Shown here piece by piece: positions 1-7,739 of a stretch of 64,000 bases of DNA. A program made the translations under genes and the position numbers. Within the stretch, counting starts at the first letter, position 1. Each line of letters begins with the position of its first letter. Origin of the DNA: JAMHWF01 sp964371405 (GTDB lineage Bacteria; Pseudomonadota; Gammaproteobacteria; Burkholderiales; Burkholderiaceae_C); assembly GCA_964371405.1 (NCBI GenBank), contig CAYJLV010000011.1, positions 1 to 64,000 of the forward strand, in the 5' to 3' direction. The notes under the pieces are model-generated. The model did not search any database. It was not told the origin of the DNA and saw only the letters and a program-made list of their open reading frames with translations.

Positions 1-278
1 GGGGCTTGTGCTGTAGAACTTGCCGTTCGGCGGCACCTTGATCAGCGTAGCCCTAATACGACAGTCAAGCGCGTCAAAACCATGTAGTACTCGCAGTTCT
101 CTCGCCATTAGCGGATAGGTTCAGGAAGTGGCCGCTTGCACGGCCGCGGTGCGGACAGTCCGTCCATCGGGGCTTCGTTTCGGTCGGTCGCGGTCGTTGG
201 ACTCCCTTCTTGAGCGTGGCCTCTCAGCCGAAAAGAAGCCAATCGAGTAACGCCGAACAACAGAGCCGACCAAGCGCG
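1..278. other. No supported gene (left edge of window)
   Basis: This stretch lies beyond the 3' end of the Rieske oxygenase gene. I see no open frame with a credible start and ribosome-binding site. A short reverse-strand peptide can be read at the extreme left edge but is too short to assign. Composition is less GC-rich than the rest of the window, as in the neighbouring 1-2170 patch. Confidence 0.5.
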
Positions 279-1367
279 TCAGGCCATCGCCAAGTCGGGC
301 GCTCGGTCTTCGATCATCAAGGGGGGCGCGAAAGCAAAGTCGGGCTCCTTCATCTCACGCTCGACCAATGAGGTGAGCCATCTCCGAGAGCGCATCGGTG
401 CCGCGTCCACGCCCAGTGCGACTCGCGGCACGGTTCCCCCTATCCGCTCGAGTTGACTCTGCTGCATGGACAACACGACAGCGTCTTCGTCGAACGTCAT
501 CGCAATCGCCGCCCGGATCGATTCGGTCAGCGCCTCGTCGTCCAGACGTCGGTTTCGTGCGACCGACCAGAAGTAGTGCGTCGTGCTTGCCGTTTCAGGC
601 GTCAACAAGTGCAGTACATGGCTGCGGTACGCGTCGTCGGGAGAGCGTCCGACGGGGTAGACGCCAAAGTCCGTCATGCAGATGGACGGCGCCTGGTAGA
701 CGGCTGTCTGCCAGCGGTTGATGCGCCCCTGATGATCGAGCACCATCGCGAAGAACGGCGGCGGCTGGATGTTCGGCATCTCGCGGTGCGCAATCACCAA
801 CCCCTCGGCCGTCTGCCTCACCACAGCCGGATAGTTGGGGATGCACTCCTCCTCGCCGTTTCCGATCGTGCGGGTGTGAACCCAGCTCTCGTGCCCGAGG
901 TCCATCAGGTTATCCACCGAGAGGCGGAAGTCGGCGTGGATGTGGTGGTAGCCACGCGAGGGCGCCCACTTCGGATGCTGATTCCAACGGATGTCGGGAA
1001 TCAGATCTTCGCTCGCCCGTTGCCGATTCCCGAGCCAAATCCAAAGCAGCCCGTGCCGCGCTACTAGCGGAAAGGTGGCGACGCAGGCCGCCTCCGGGAT
1101 GTGTTGCTGGCCAGGTGCACGGGTGCATCGACCGCGGACATTGAACTGCAATCCGTGGTATCCACAGACCAGTTCGTCGCCGACCCGCTTTCCCGCCGAC
1201 AGGGGCATCAAACGGTGCGGACACAGATCCTCGAGTGCGGCCAGTTCGCCGCTGGTGCCGCGCACCATGACGATCGGGCGATCCAGAAATCGTCGCGCGA
1301 CCATGTTCGTGTCCGTCAGCTCGCGCTCGAATCCAGCCACGTACCAGGCGTTCTGCAACCAGTTCAA
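279..1367 (-). CDS. Rieske non-heme iron oxygenase, VanA-like
   Basis: Predicted terminal oxygenase of an aromatic-ring-hydroxylating or O-demethylating system, 362 aa, close to the usual length of VanA-type proteins. The Rieske [2Fe-2S] ligands are visible as C49-x-H51 and C68-x2-H71. The catalytic mononuclear iron site is announced by DLGHESWVH, with D156 as the likely bridging Asp and H159 and H164 as ligands. The protein starts MNWLQNAWYVAG, a typical beginning for this family. A reductase partner (VanB-like) is not in the window; it could lie beyond the left edge or elsewhere. The gene is divergent from a MarR regulator across a 125-bp gap holding a perfect palindrome, so aromatic-responsive repression is likely (inference). 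The substrate cannot be read from sequence. Confidence 0.88.
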   Translation of the reverse strand: MNWLQNAWYVAGFERELTDTNMVARRFLDRPIVMVRGTSGELAALEDLCPHRLMPLSAGKRVGDELVCGYHGLQFNVRGRCTRAPGQQHIPEAACVATFPLVARHGLLWIWLGNRQRASEDLIPDIRWNQHPKWAPSRGYHHIHADFRLSVDNLMDLGHESWVHTRTIGNGEEECIPNYPAVVRQTAEGLVIAHREMPNIQPPPFFAMVLDHQGRINRWQTAVYQAPSICMTDFGVYPVGRSPDDAYRSHVLHLLTPETASTTHYFWSVARNRRLDDEALTESIRAAIAMTFDEDAVVLSMQQSQLERIGGTVPRVALGVDAAPMRSRRWLTSLVEREMKEPDFAFAPPLMIEDRAPDLAMA

Positions 1368-1436
1368 CGAAATCTCCTCCAGCGCCCGTTGGCGCTGCGT
1401 GAGTGACGAACGATCTTGTTATTACGTCATCTGAAT

Positions 1437-1450
1437 TTCAGTATACTGAA
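1437..1450. promoter_or_regulatory. Perfect 14-bp palindrome, probable MarR operator
   Basis: TTCAGTATACTGAA is identical to its own reverse complement. It sits in the AT-rich gap between the divergent Rieske oxygenase and MarR genes, 43 bp upstream of the chosen MarR start. MarR dimers commonly bind such AT-rich palindromes in divergent promoters, so it is a good candidate for joint control of both genes. Confidence 0.6.
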
Positions 1451-1492
1451 TATATAAATTGTCTAGACTTGGGACTAACCCTGAAAAGCGCA

Positions 1493-1945
1493 ATGAAAAG
1501 AGATCAGCACCTGAAGGTCGATCTGAACGACCTCCCCGGCCACTACGCCCGGCGCCTCCACCAGATCGCGGTGGGACTGTTCATGCGGGAAATGAACGGC
1601 CTGAATGTCACGCCGGTGCAGTACTCCTCGCTGCAGACCATCTGCCAGAACCCGGGCATCGACCAAGGCACGCTGGCTCGCACGATTGCTATCGATACGT
1701 CGACCGCAGGCAGCGTCATCGACCGGCTGGAGTCACGTGGTCTCGTAGTTCGCAACGTATTGCCCACCGACAAGAGAGTTCGACAGGTCACCGCAACCGC
1801 TGAAGGCGAGAAGGTCCTTGCAAAGGTGGTACCGCCGATGCTGCGATCCCAGGATCAATTCCTCAAACCGCTGTCCCCCAAGGATCGGAAGGAAATGATG
1901 CGGCTGATGCGCGCGCTGATTGATGCACATGGCCCGATCATCTAG
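1493..1945 (+). CDS. MarR family transcriptional regulator
   Basis: A 150-aa winged-helix regulator. The family core is visible: an N-terminal dimerisation helix (HYARRLHQIAVGLFMREM), the recognition region (LARTIAIDTSTAGSVIDRLESRG) and the wing with DKR (LPTDKRVRQVTATAEG). I chose ATG 1493 (MKRDQHLKV) over the in-frame start at 1403, because the longer form would put coding sequence across the palindrome at 1437-1450 and adds residues foreign to the family. It is divergent from the Rieske oxygenase and probably represses it until an aromatic ligand binds (inference from family and layout). Confidence 0.85.
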   Translation: MKRDQHLKVDLNDLPGHYARRLHQIAVGLFMREMNGLNVTPVQYSSLQTICQNPGIDQGTLARTIAIDTSTAGSVIDRLESRGLVVRNVLPTDKRVRQVTATAEGEKVLAKVVPPMLRSQDQFLKPLSPKDRKEMMRLMRALIDAHGPII

Positions 1946-2170
1946 CGCCACATCACGCCTACTTCGCCATCAATGGAAGTCTGACATTCCGATGCCCGCG
2001 GACACTGACATTGATCAATGTTGCGCGGAGTTGCTCCGGCATATGGGGTATCAAGATTCGCGCGACCCGAAGCTTCGGGTCATCGCGGGCGAGGGCGATG
2101 CGCGACTTCGACTTGCGGAACGGGCAGCCCTCGAACGGTGACAACGCCACCGAGCACGGCCGAGGCGTGA

Positions 2171-3019
2171 CTAACGCGCCAGGCTCGCCATCGCCTCACC
2201 CATGCGCACCGCCCGCTCCGGCGCCCACGTCGCCTCGAAGCGCAGCCCGGGCGGCGGCACGAGCAGCACGACGGTGGAGCCGAGCTGGAAGCGGCCCATC
2301 TCGGCGCCGCGCGCCAGCCGCACGTCGCGCTCGCCGTAGTGCCATTCGCGCACGCGACCCGGGCGCGGCGGGTTGACGACGCCGTGCCACACCGTCGCCA
2401 TGCTGCCGACGATCGTGGCGCCGACAAGTGCAATCACGAAGGGGCCCCGCCCCGACTCGAACACGCAGACGACGCGCTCGTTGCGCGCGAACAACCCCGG
2501 CACGCCGCGCGCCGTCGCCGGGTTGACGGAGTAGAGCGCGCCGGGCACGTGGATCATGCGCACGAGGCGCCCGTCGCACGGCATGTGGACGCGGTGGTAG
2601 TCGCGCGGGCTCAGGTACAGGGTCGCGAAGCTGCCGCCGGCATAGGGCCGCGCCAGCTCGGCATCGCCGCCGACCAGCGCCGTCGTCGTGTAGTCATGAC
2701 CTTTGGCCTGGAAGATGCGATCGCCTTCGATGGCGCCGAACTGGCTGATGCTGCCGTCGACGGGGCAGACCAGATCGGCCGCGGCGAGCGGGCGCGCGCC
2801 GGATTGCAGCGCGCGCGTGAAGAAGTCGTTGAACGTCGCATAGGCCGCGATGTCGGGGTTCGCCGCCTCGCTCATGTCGACGCCGTAGCGGGCGACGAAG
2901 CGGCGGATCGCGGCTTGGGTCAACGCACCGAGCCGCGCCGAAGCGAATCGTCCGGCCAGCGCGGTGAGCGCCTGTTTGGGAAGCAGATGCTGATGCAGGA
3001 CGGCGAGGCGGTCGGACAC
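2171..3019 (-). CDS. psd: Phosphatidylserine decarboxylase proenzyme
   Basis: Converts phosphatidylserine to phosphatidylethanolamine at the inner membrane. The 282-aa proenzyme carries the self-cleavage motif LGST with Ser about residue 248, which becomes the pyruvoyl cofactor of the small alpha chain. The catalytic Asp region (CPVDGSISQ) and His region (SPRDYHRVHMP) are intact, so it should be active. The length matches bacterial Psd of the shorter class. The gene stands alone: the 225 bp between it and the MarR gene hold nothing convincing, and the next upstream gene is an unrelated secreted protein. Start MSDRLAVLHQHLLPKQALT matches the family N-terminus. Confidence 0.95.
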   Translation of the reverse strand: MSDRLAVLHQHLLPKQALTALAGRFASARLGALTQAAIRRFVARYGVDMSEAANPDIAAYATFNDFFTRALQSGARPLAAADLVCPVDGSISQFGAIEGDRIFQAKGHDYTTTALVGGDAELARPYAGGSFATLYLSPRDYHRVHMPCDGRLVRMIHVPGALYSVNPATARGVPGLFARNERVVCVFESGRGPFVIALVGATIVGSMATVWHGVVNPPRPGRVREWHYGERDVRLARGAEMGRFQLGSTVVLLVPPPGLRFEATWAPERAVRMGEAMASLAR

Positions 3020-3109
3020 GGGGGAGGGCCAAGCAGCAGCGCGCGGCGCGCGAAGGCCGCAGTCTAGGGCCTGTGCGCGCCACGCGGACCCGTGCGAGCG
3101 GCGCGAACC

Positions 3110-3781
3110 CTAGTCGCCCGCGCCCGTGCCCGCACCCTGCTCGACGGTGCGCGCCGACAGCACCCGGCCGCTGCGCGTGTCGAACTCGCAGCGGTAGCTG
3201 AACGGGATCGCGTTCATGCCGGGCGCGCGCGCCACGGCGCCCTGCCCTTCGAGCTGCGTGCGGCCGTCGCCGGCCGGGCTCAGCGTGCGCGAATCGGAGC
3301 CGAACGCGATGCGGCCGACGCGCGGGTACTTCGCCTTCAATGCCTTCACCGTCGCCGACTCGCAGGCCTCGGGCGAGAGGTTCGTCAGGTCGGGCTGCCA
3401 CGCAGGTTCGGTGCGCGCCGTGCGCTCGCGCGCGACGCCCGTCTCGCGGAACATGGCGCCGCTGGTTTCGCCCGTCTTCGTGTTGTAGGCACAGGTGTAG
3501 GTGAACGGCACCGTGCCGCCGGCGCCACGCCAGCGCCCGGCGCCCTTGACGCCGGTCTCGTCGTCCGACATCGCCGAGAGGGCGCGCTTCTCGCCGATGA
3601 ACTGCACCTCCTGCACGGCGCGTCCACGCATGCGGCGCACCGTCTCGGCCACGGAGTCTTCGCAGGCGCTGGCGGCCGACTTCACCGGCGCGACCGCTGA
3701 AGCCGCAGGCGCGGCAGGTTGCTGTGCGGATACGGCGGCGCCGATCAGCGCGAGGGCGGCGGGCCAGGAGCGGAGCTTCAT
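3110..3781 (-). CDS. Secreted protein with an internally duplicated domain, unknown function
   Basis: Chosen start ATG 3781 (MKLRSWPAALALIGAAVSAQ) gives a clean signal peptide; upstream in-frame starts would bury it. The mature protein, about 200 aa, contains two related halves. Each has a run resembling IPFSYRCEFDTRSGRV (second half) or VPFTYTCAYNTKTGET (first half), each preceded by a helix-rich segment. Each half contains Cys residues, compatible with disulfides in the periplasm. I do not recognise the family and propose no function. It is transcribed toward psd with a gap of about 90 bp. Confidence 0.7.
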   Translation of the reverse strand: MKLRSWPAALALIGAAVSAQQPAAPAASAVAPVKSAASACEDSVAETVRRMRGRAVQEVQFIGEKRALSAMSDDETGVKGAGRWRGAGGTVPFTYTCAYNTKTGETSGAMFRETGVARERTARTEPAWQPDLTNLSPEACESATVKALKAKYPRVGRIAFGSDSRTLSPAGDGRTQLEGQGAVARAPGMNAIPFSYRCEFDTRSGRVLSARTVEQGAGTGAGD

Positions 3782-4017
3782 GATGCTGACAAGGGAAGTT
3801 CGTGGGCTCTTTCCATGGTGTCGCCTTTGCCGGTGCGCAGCAAGTGCCGCTCCCGGTGGTGCGCAGGTAACAGTCCGAATCATCCCCCACCCGAGGCGAT
3901 CCTCGGCCATCGGAAACGGCTTATCGCTCAGGGAAATCCTACCCGGCCTTGCCAGCCGCAACGGCCGCCGCCCGCCGATACTGGCCGCGCACCCGCAACG
4001 ATGCCCCGGAGACCAGG

Positions 4018-4170
4018 ATGGACCTGTCGCACGACGATGTACAGCGCCGGCTGCAGCTGCTCGATGCTTCGCAGTTCAATGAACTGCGACTCGAGAGCGA
4101 CCGCGTCAAGCTGCTGCGGCGCCGGCCAGGCGAGCTGCGCTGCACCCGGCCGGCGGGAGTATCGGCATGA
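4018..4170 (+). CDS. Small protein resembling the N-terminus of a biotin carboxyl carrier subunit
   Basis: A 50-aa frame beginning MDLSHDDVQRRLQLLDASQF. The pattern (hydrophobic-ELRLESDRVKLLRRR) resembles the first residues of short BCCP-like proteins seen beside acyl-CoA genes, but no biotinyl MKM domain follows. Its stop overlaps the next start (ATGA at 4167), which argues for real translation and coupling. It may be a stand-alone small protein or the remnant of a longer BCCP-type gene. Function unknown. Confidence 0.55.
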   Translation: MDLSHDDVQRRLQLLDASQFNELRLESDRVKLLRRRPGELRCTRPAGVSA

Positions 4171-4991
4171 AGGCACAGCTCGACCGAGTGCGCGGCTACG
4201 TGTTCGACGTCGACGGCACGCTGGCAATGACCGACGGCCGGCTCGATGGCTACCAGCCGTTGCCCGGCGCGCGCGAACTGCTCGCCGCGCTGCGCGAGCG
4301 GCGCGTGCCCTACGTCGCCTTCACCAACGGCTCGGCCAAGACTCCCGGCGAGTTGTCGGATGCGCTCGGGCGCGCCGGCCTGCCGGTCGACGAGCCGCAC
4401 ACGCTGACGCCGATCAGCGTCGCCGTCGACCACTTCCGGCGCCGCCGCGTGCGGCGCGTGCTCGTGCTCGGCGTCGAGGGCGTGTGGCGTCCTCTCGCCG
4501 ACGCCGGCTTAGATGTCGTGGTCGCGCCGGCGCGCGCCGACGACGCCGACGCCGTGCTGATCGGCTGGTACCCCGGCTTCGCGCTCGCCGACGTCGATGC
4601 TGCCTGCCGCGCGCTGTGGAGCGGCGCCACGCTCTACACCGTGTCGACGGCGCCCTGGTTCGCCACGCGCGACGGCCGCGCCGTCGGCGTCTCGGCCGCG
4701 CTGACGGCCGCCGTGCGCGCCGTGGCGGGCAAGCGCGCGACGATCGTCGGCAAGCCTTCGGCGCAGGCGCTCGCCTGCGCAAGCGGGCGCCTGGGCATCG
4801 CGCCGGAACACATGGCGATCGTGGGCGACGACCCGACGCTGGAGAATGTGATGGCGCGCCGCGGCGGCGCGCTGTCGGTGGCGGTGCACACCGGCCTGGG
4901 CAGCGCGGCCGACTTCGCGCGCCTGCCGGCCGGCGTGCGGCCGCACCTGTCGCTGGCCGGCGTCGACAAGCTGCTGGAGTTGATCGCATGA
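4167..4991 (+). CDS. HAD-superfamily phosphatase (NagD/4-nitrophenylphosphatase type)
   Basis: A 274-aa cytoplasmic hydrolase with all HAD motifs: nucleophile motif FDVDGTL (D14, D16), motif II TNGSAKT, the motif III Lys in GKPSAQA, and the acidic GDDPTLENV. The C2-type cap between motifs II and III is typical of NagD-like sugar-phosphate or nucleotide phosphatases. It overlaps its neighbours by 4 bp on both sides (ATGA at 4167 and at 4988), so it is translated within one operon with the small protein upstream and acetoacetyl-CoA synthetase downstream. The natural substrate is unknown. Confidence 0.88.
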   Translation: MKAQLDRVRGYVFDVDGTLAMTDGRLDGYQPLPGARELLAALRERRVPYVAFTNGSAKTPGELSDALGRAGLPVDEPHTLTPISVAVDHFRRRRVRRVLVLGVEGVWRPLADAGLDVVVAPARADDADAVLIGWYPGFALADVDAACRALWSGATLYTVSTAPWFATRDGRAVGVSAALTAAVRAVAGKRATIVGKPSAQALACASGRLGIAPEHMAIVGDDPTLENVMARRGGALSVAVHTGLGSAADFARLPAGVRPHLSLAGVDKLLELIA

Positions 4992-6970
4992 ACGGCGAAG
5001 TCCTCTGGACCCCGACCGCGGCGCAGATCGCGCCGACGCGCCTCGCGCACTACATGCGCTGGATCGAGGCCGAGCGCGGCCTCGCCCTCGCCGACTACGG
5101 CGCGCTTTGGCAATGGTCGGTCGATCGTCTCGAAGACTTCTGGCGCACGATCTGGGAGCACTTCGACGTGCAGGCCGAAGGCGACCGCGAGCCGGTGCTG
5201 GCATCGCGCGCGATGCCCGGCGCGCGCTGGTATCCGAACGTGCGGCTGAGCCATGCCGAGCACGTGTTCCGCAACGCGTCGCCGGACCGGCCGGCGCTGA
5301 TCGCGCGCCGCGAAGACGCGCCCGCCATCGAAGTGTCGTGGGACGAACTGCGCCGGCGCACCGGCGCGCTGGCGGCCAAGCTGCGCGCACTCGGCGTGCG
5401 GCCCGGCGACCGCGTCGTCTCCTACATGCCCAACCGGCCCGAGACGGTGATTGCCTTCCTCGCCTGCTCGAGCCTGGGTGCCGTGTGGTCGAGCTGCGCG
5501 CCCGACATGGGCGCGACCGTCGTGCTCGACCGCTTCCGCCAGATCGAGCCCAAGGTGCTGTTCGCCGTCGACAGCTACAGCTACAACGGCCGGCGCCACG
5601 ACCGCGAGCCGCTGGTCGACGAGCTGCTGCGCGAGCTGCCGAGCGTGCGGCACGTCATCCACGTCGAGGGCCCGCTCGTCGCCGGGCGCGGCGTCGCCTG
5701 GCGCGACCGCATCGCGTGGGACGATGCCGTCGCCGTCGACGCTCCGCTCGAGTTCCTGCGCGTGCCGTTCGACCATCCGCTGTGGATCGTCTATTCGTCG
5801 GGCACGACGGGGCTGCCCAAGGCGATGGTGCACGGCCACGGCGGTGTCGTGATCACGCACCTCAAGACGCTGGCGTTGCAGCACGACGTGCGCGCGGGCG
5901 ACCGCATGCTGTTCCTCGGCGGCACCGGCTGGATCGTCTGGAACCTGATGGTCGGCGCGCTGCTCGTCGGCGGCACCGTCGTGCTCTACGACGGCAACCC
6001 GGCGTGGCCCGACGCGCAGGCGCTGTGGCGCTTCATGGATGAGCAGCGCATCAGCCAGTTCGGCTGCGGCGCGGCGTTCCTCATCGCCTGCATGAAGGAC
6101 GGCGTGCGCCCGCGCGACATCGGCCGGCTGGAGGCGCTGCGCGCCATCTTCTCGACCGGCTCGCCGCTGCCCGTCGACGCCTACCGCTGGGTCTACGACG
6201 CCGTGAAGCCCGACGTCTGGCTCGCGTCAGTGAGCGGCGGCACCGACATCGCCGGCGGCTTCGTGTCGAGCGCACCGTCGCTGCCCGTCGTCGCCGGCGA
6301 GATCCAGTGCCGCGAGCTCGGCGTCGCCGCCTATGCCTTCGACGAATCGGGCAAGCCGGTGGTCGGCGAAGTCGGAGAGCTCGTCATCACGCAGCCGATG
6401 CCGGCAATGCCGCTGTACTTCTGGAACGACGCCGACCAGAAGCGATATCGGGAGAGCTACTTCGAGCAGTTCCCCGGGCTGTGGCGCCACGGCGACTGGA
6501 TCCGCTTCACGCCCGAGGGCACATCGGTGATCTACGGCCGCTCCGACACGACGATCAACCGGCTCGGCATCCGCATGGGCACGGCCGAGATCTATCGCGT
6601 CGTCGAGGCGCTGCCCGAGGTGCGTGACAGCCTCGTCGTCGACCTCGAATACCTCGGCCGGCCGTCGTTCATGCCGCTGTTCGCCGTGCTCGCGACCGGC
6701 GCCGCGCTCGACGATGCGCTGAAGACGCGCATCGCGCACGTGATCCGCACGCAGGCGTCGCCGCGTCACGTGCCCGACGAGATCGTCGCCATTGCCGAAG
6801 TGCCGCGCACGCTGACGGGCAAGAAGATGGAGCTGCCGGTGAGGAAGCTCCTGCTCGGCGCCGCGCCCGACAAGGTCGCCAGCCCCGATGCGATGGTCAA
6901 CCCGGCGAGCTTCGACTTCTTCGTGCGCTATGCGAAGGAGCTCGACGCGCGCATGCGAGCCAAGCAGTAG
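4988..6970 (+). CDS. Acetoacetyl-CoA synthetase
   Basis: ATP-dependent ligase that activates acetoacetate to acetoacetyl-CoA, feeding ketone-body use or PHB turnover. The 660 aa match the family length. Motifs of the ANL superfamily are clear: the P-loop YSSGTTGLPKAMVHGHGG, the SGGTDIAGGF region specific to acetoacetyl-CoA synthetases, the hinge region around YGRSDTTINRLGIRMG, and the C-terminal catalytic Lys region (LTGKKMELPVRK). Start ATG 4988 overlaps the HAD gene stop by 4 bp. Longer upstream readings in this frame run antisense or out of frame through other genes and are rejected. It is followed after 14 bp by a broken UPF0261 gene. Confidence 0.93.
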   Translation: MNGEVLWTPTAAQIAPTRLAHYMRWIEAERGLALADYGALWQWSVDRLEDFWRTIWEHFDVQAEGDREPVLASRAMPGARWYPNVRLSHAEHVFRNASPDRPALIARREDAPAIEVSWDELRRRTGALAAKLRALGVRPGDRVVSYMPNRPETVIAFLACSSLGAVWSSCAPDMGATVVLDRFRQIEPKVLFAVDSYSYNGRRHDREPLVDELLRELPSVRHVIHVEGPLVAGRGVAWRDRIAWDDAVAVDAPLEFLRVPFDHPLWIVYSSGTTGLPKAMVHGHGGVVITHLKTLALQHDVRAGDRMLFLGGTGWIVWNLMVGALLVGGTVVLYDGNPAWPDAQALWRFMDEQRISQFGCGAAFLIACMKDGVRPRDIGRLEALRAIFSTGSPLPVDAYRWVYDAVKPDVWLASVSGGTDIAGGFVSSAPSLPVVAGEIQCRELGVAAYAFDESGKPVVGEVGELVITQPMPAMPLYFWNDADQKRYRESYFEQFPGLWRHGDWIRFTPEGTSVIYGRSDTTINRLGIRMGTAEIYRVVEALPEVRDSLVVDLEYLGRPSFMPLFAVLATGAALDDALKTRIAHVIRTQASPRHVPDEIVAIAEVPRTLTGKKMELPVRKLLLGAAPDKVASPDAMVNPASFDFFVRYAKELDARMRAKQ

Positions 6971-6984
6971 AAGAAGACGTACCG

Positions 6985-7685
6985 ATGATGACGACCGCCA
7001 AACCGAAGGTCCTGCTGATCGCGACGATCGACACCAAGGGCCTCGAAGCGCGCTTCGTGCGCGAGACGCTCGTGGCCGGGGGGTGTCGACGTGATCCACC
7101 TCGACGCTGGGCATCATCGACGGCGGCATGGCGATGGACCAGATCGTCGCCGAGCGCGACGTCGCCGCCGTCGTCGACGTGTCGCTGGTCGAGATCAACG
7201 ACCTGCTCAACAACGGCCTGTGCAGCGCCGGCCCCGACCGCGCCAAGGCCGCGCTCGCCAAGGGCGTGCCCGTCGTGTTCGCGCCCGGCACCGCCGACAT
7301 CGTCGTCGCCGGACCGATCGAGCAGGCGCACCAGCAGTTCCCGGGCAAGCGCCACCACGTGCACAACCAGGCGCTGACCGCGGTGCGCACAGAGGCGCCC
7401 GAGCTGCGACGGCTCGCCGGGCACATGGCCGGGCTGATCGAGGGCGCCAAGGGCCCGGTGTCGTGGTTCGTTCCGCTGCGCGGCTTCTCGCACCACGACA
7501 GCCCGCAGGGCCACCTGCACGATCCGTCGCTGCCGCCGGTGTTCGCTCAGGCCCTGCGCCAGGCACTGCCGGCCGGCGTGCCGGTGACGGAGATCGACTG
7601 CCACATCAACGACGCGCCGTTCGCCGACGCCATCGTCCGGCAGGTGCTCGACTGGACGAAGGCAGGGCGGCCGACCGCCGCCTGA
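6985..7685 (+). pseudogene. Tm-1-like (UPF0261) gene, internally deleted and frameshifted
   Basis: The family is about 400 aa; here only about 230 codons remain in two frames. The first frame gives the family start (KPKVLLIATIDTKGLEARFV). A run of six G at 7078-7083 throws it off; with one G fewer it would continue GGVDVIHLDA. The sequence then jumps, in a third phase, to the C-terminal half beginning near LGIIDGGMAMDQ, with the family features HNQAL and CHINDAPFAD. Roughly 150 residues, including the central glycine-rich part, are missing around 7105. It lies directly downstream of acetoacetyl-CoA synthetase and was probably once part of that operon. A sequencing error could explain the G run but not the missing middle. 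Confidence 0.8.
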
Positions 7686-7739
7686 TCGAGCGCCCTTGCC
7701 GCGCGTGCGGCGCAGTCCGATACTGCGCTCTATCCAGCC

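Noticed and set aside
1946..2170. Two short frames between MarR and psd (one on each strand)
   Set aside because: Neither has a ribosome-binding site or recognisable family, and both are in a lower-GC gap where chance frames are expected.
2339..3067. Plus-strand frame antisense to psd
   Set aside because: Arg/Ala/Val-rich shadow of a well-recognised gene, with no ribosome-binding site or motif.
3719..4987. Long plus-strand extension upstream of acetoacetyl-CoA synthetase
   Set aside because: It runs antisense to the secreted-protein gene and out of frame through the HAD gene. Its residues are Arg/Ala-rich with no family pattern; the real start is ATG 4988.
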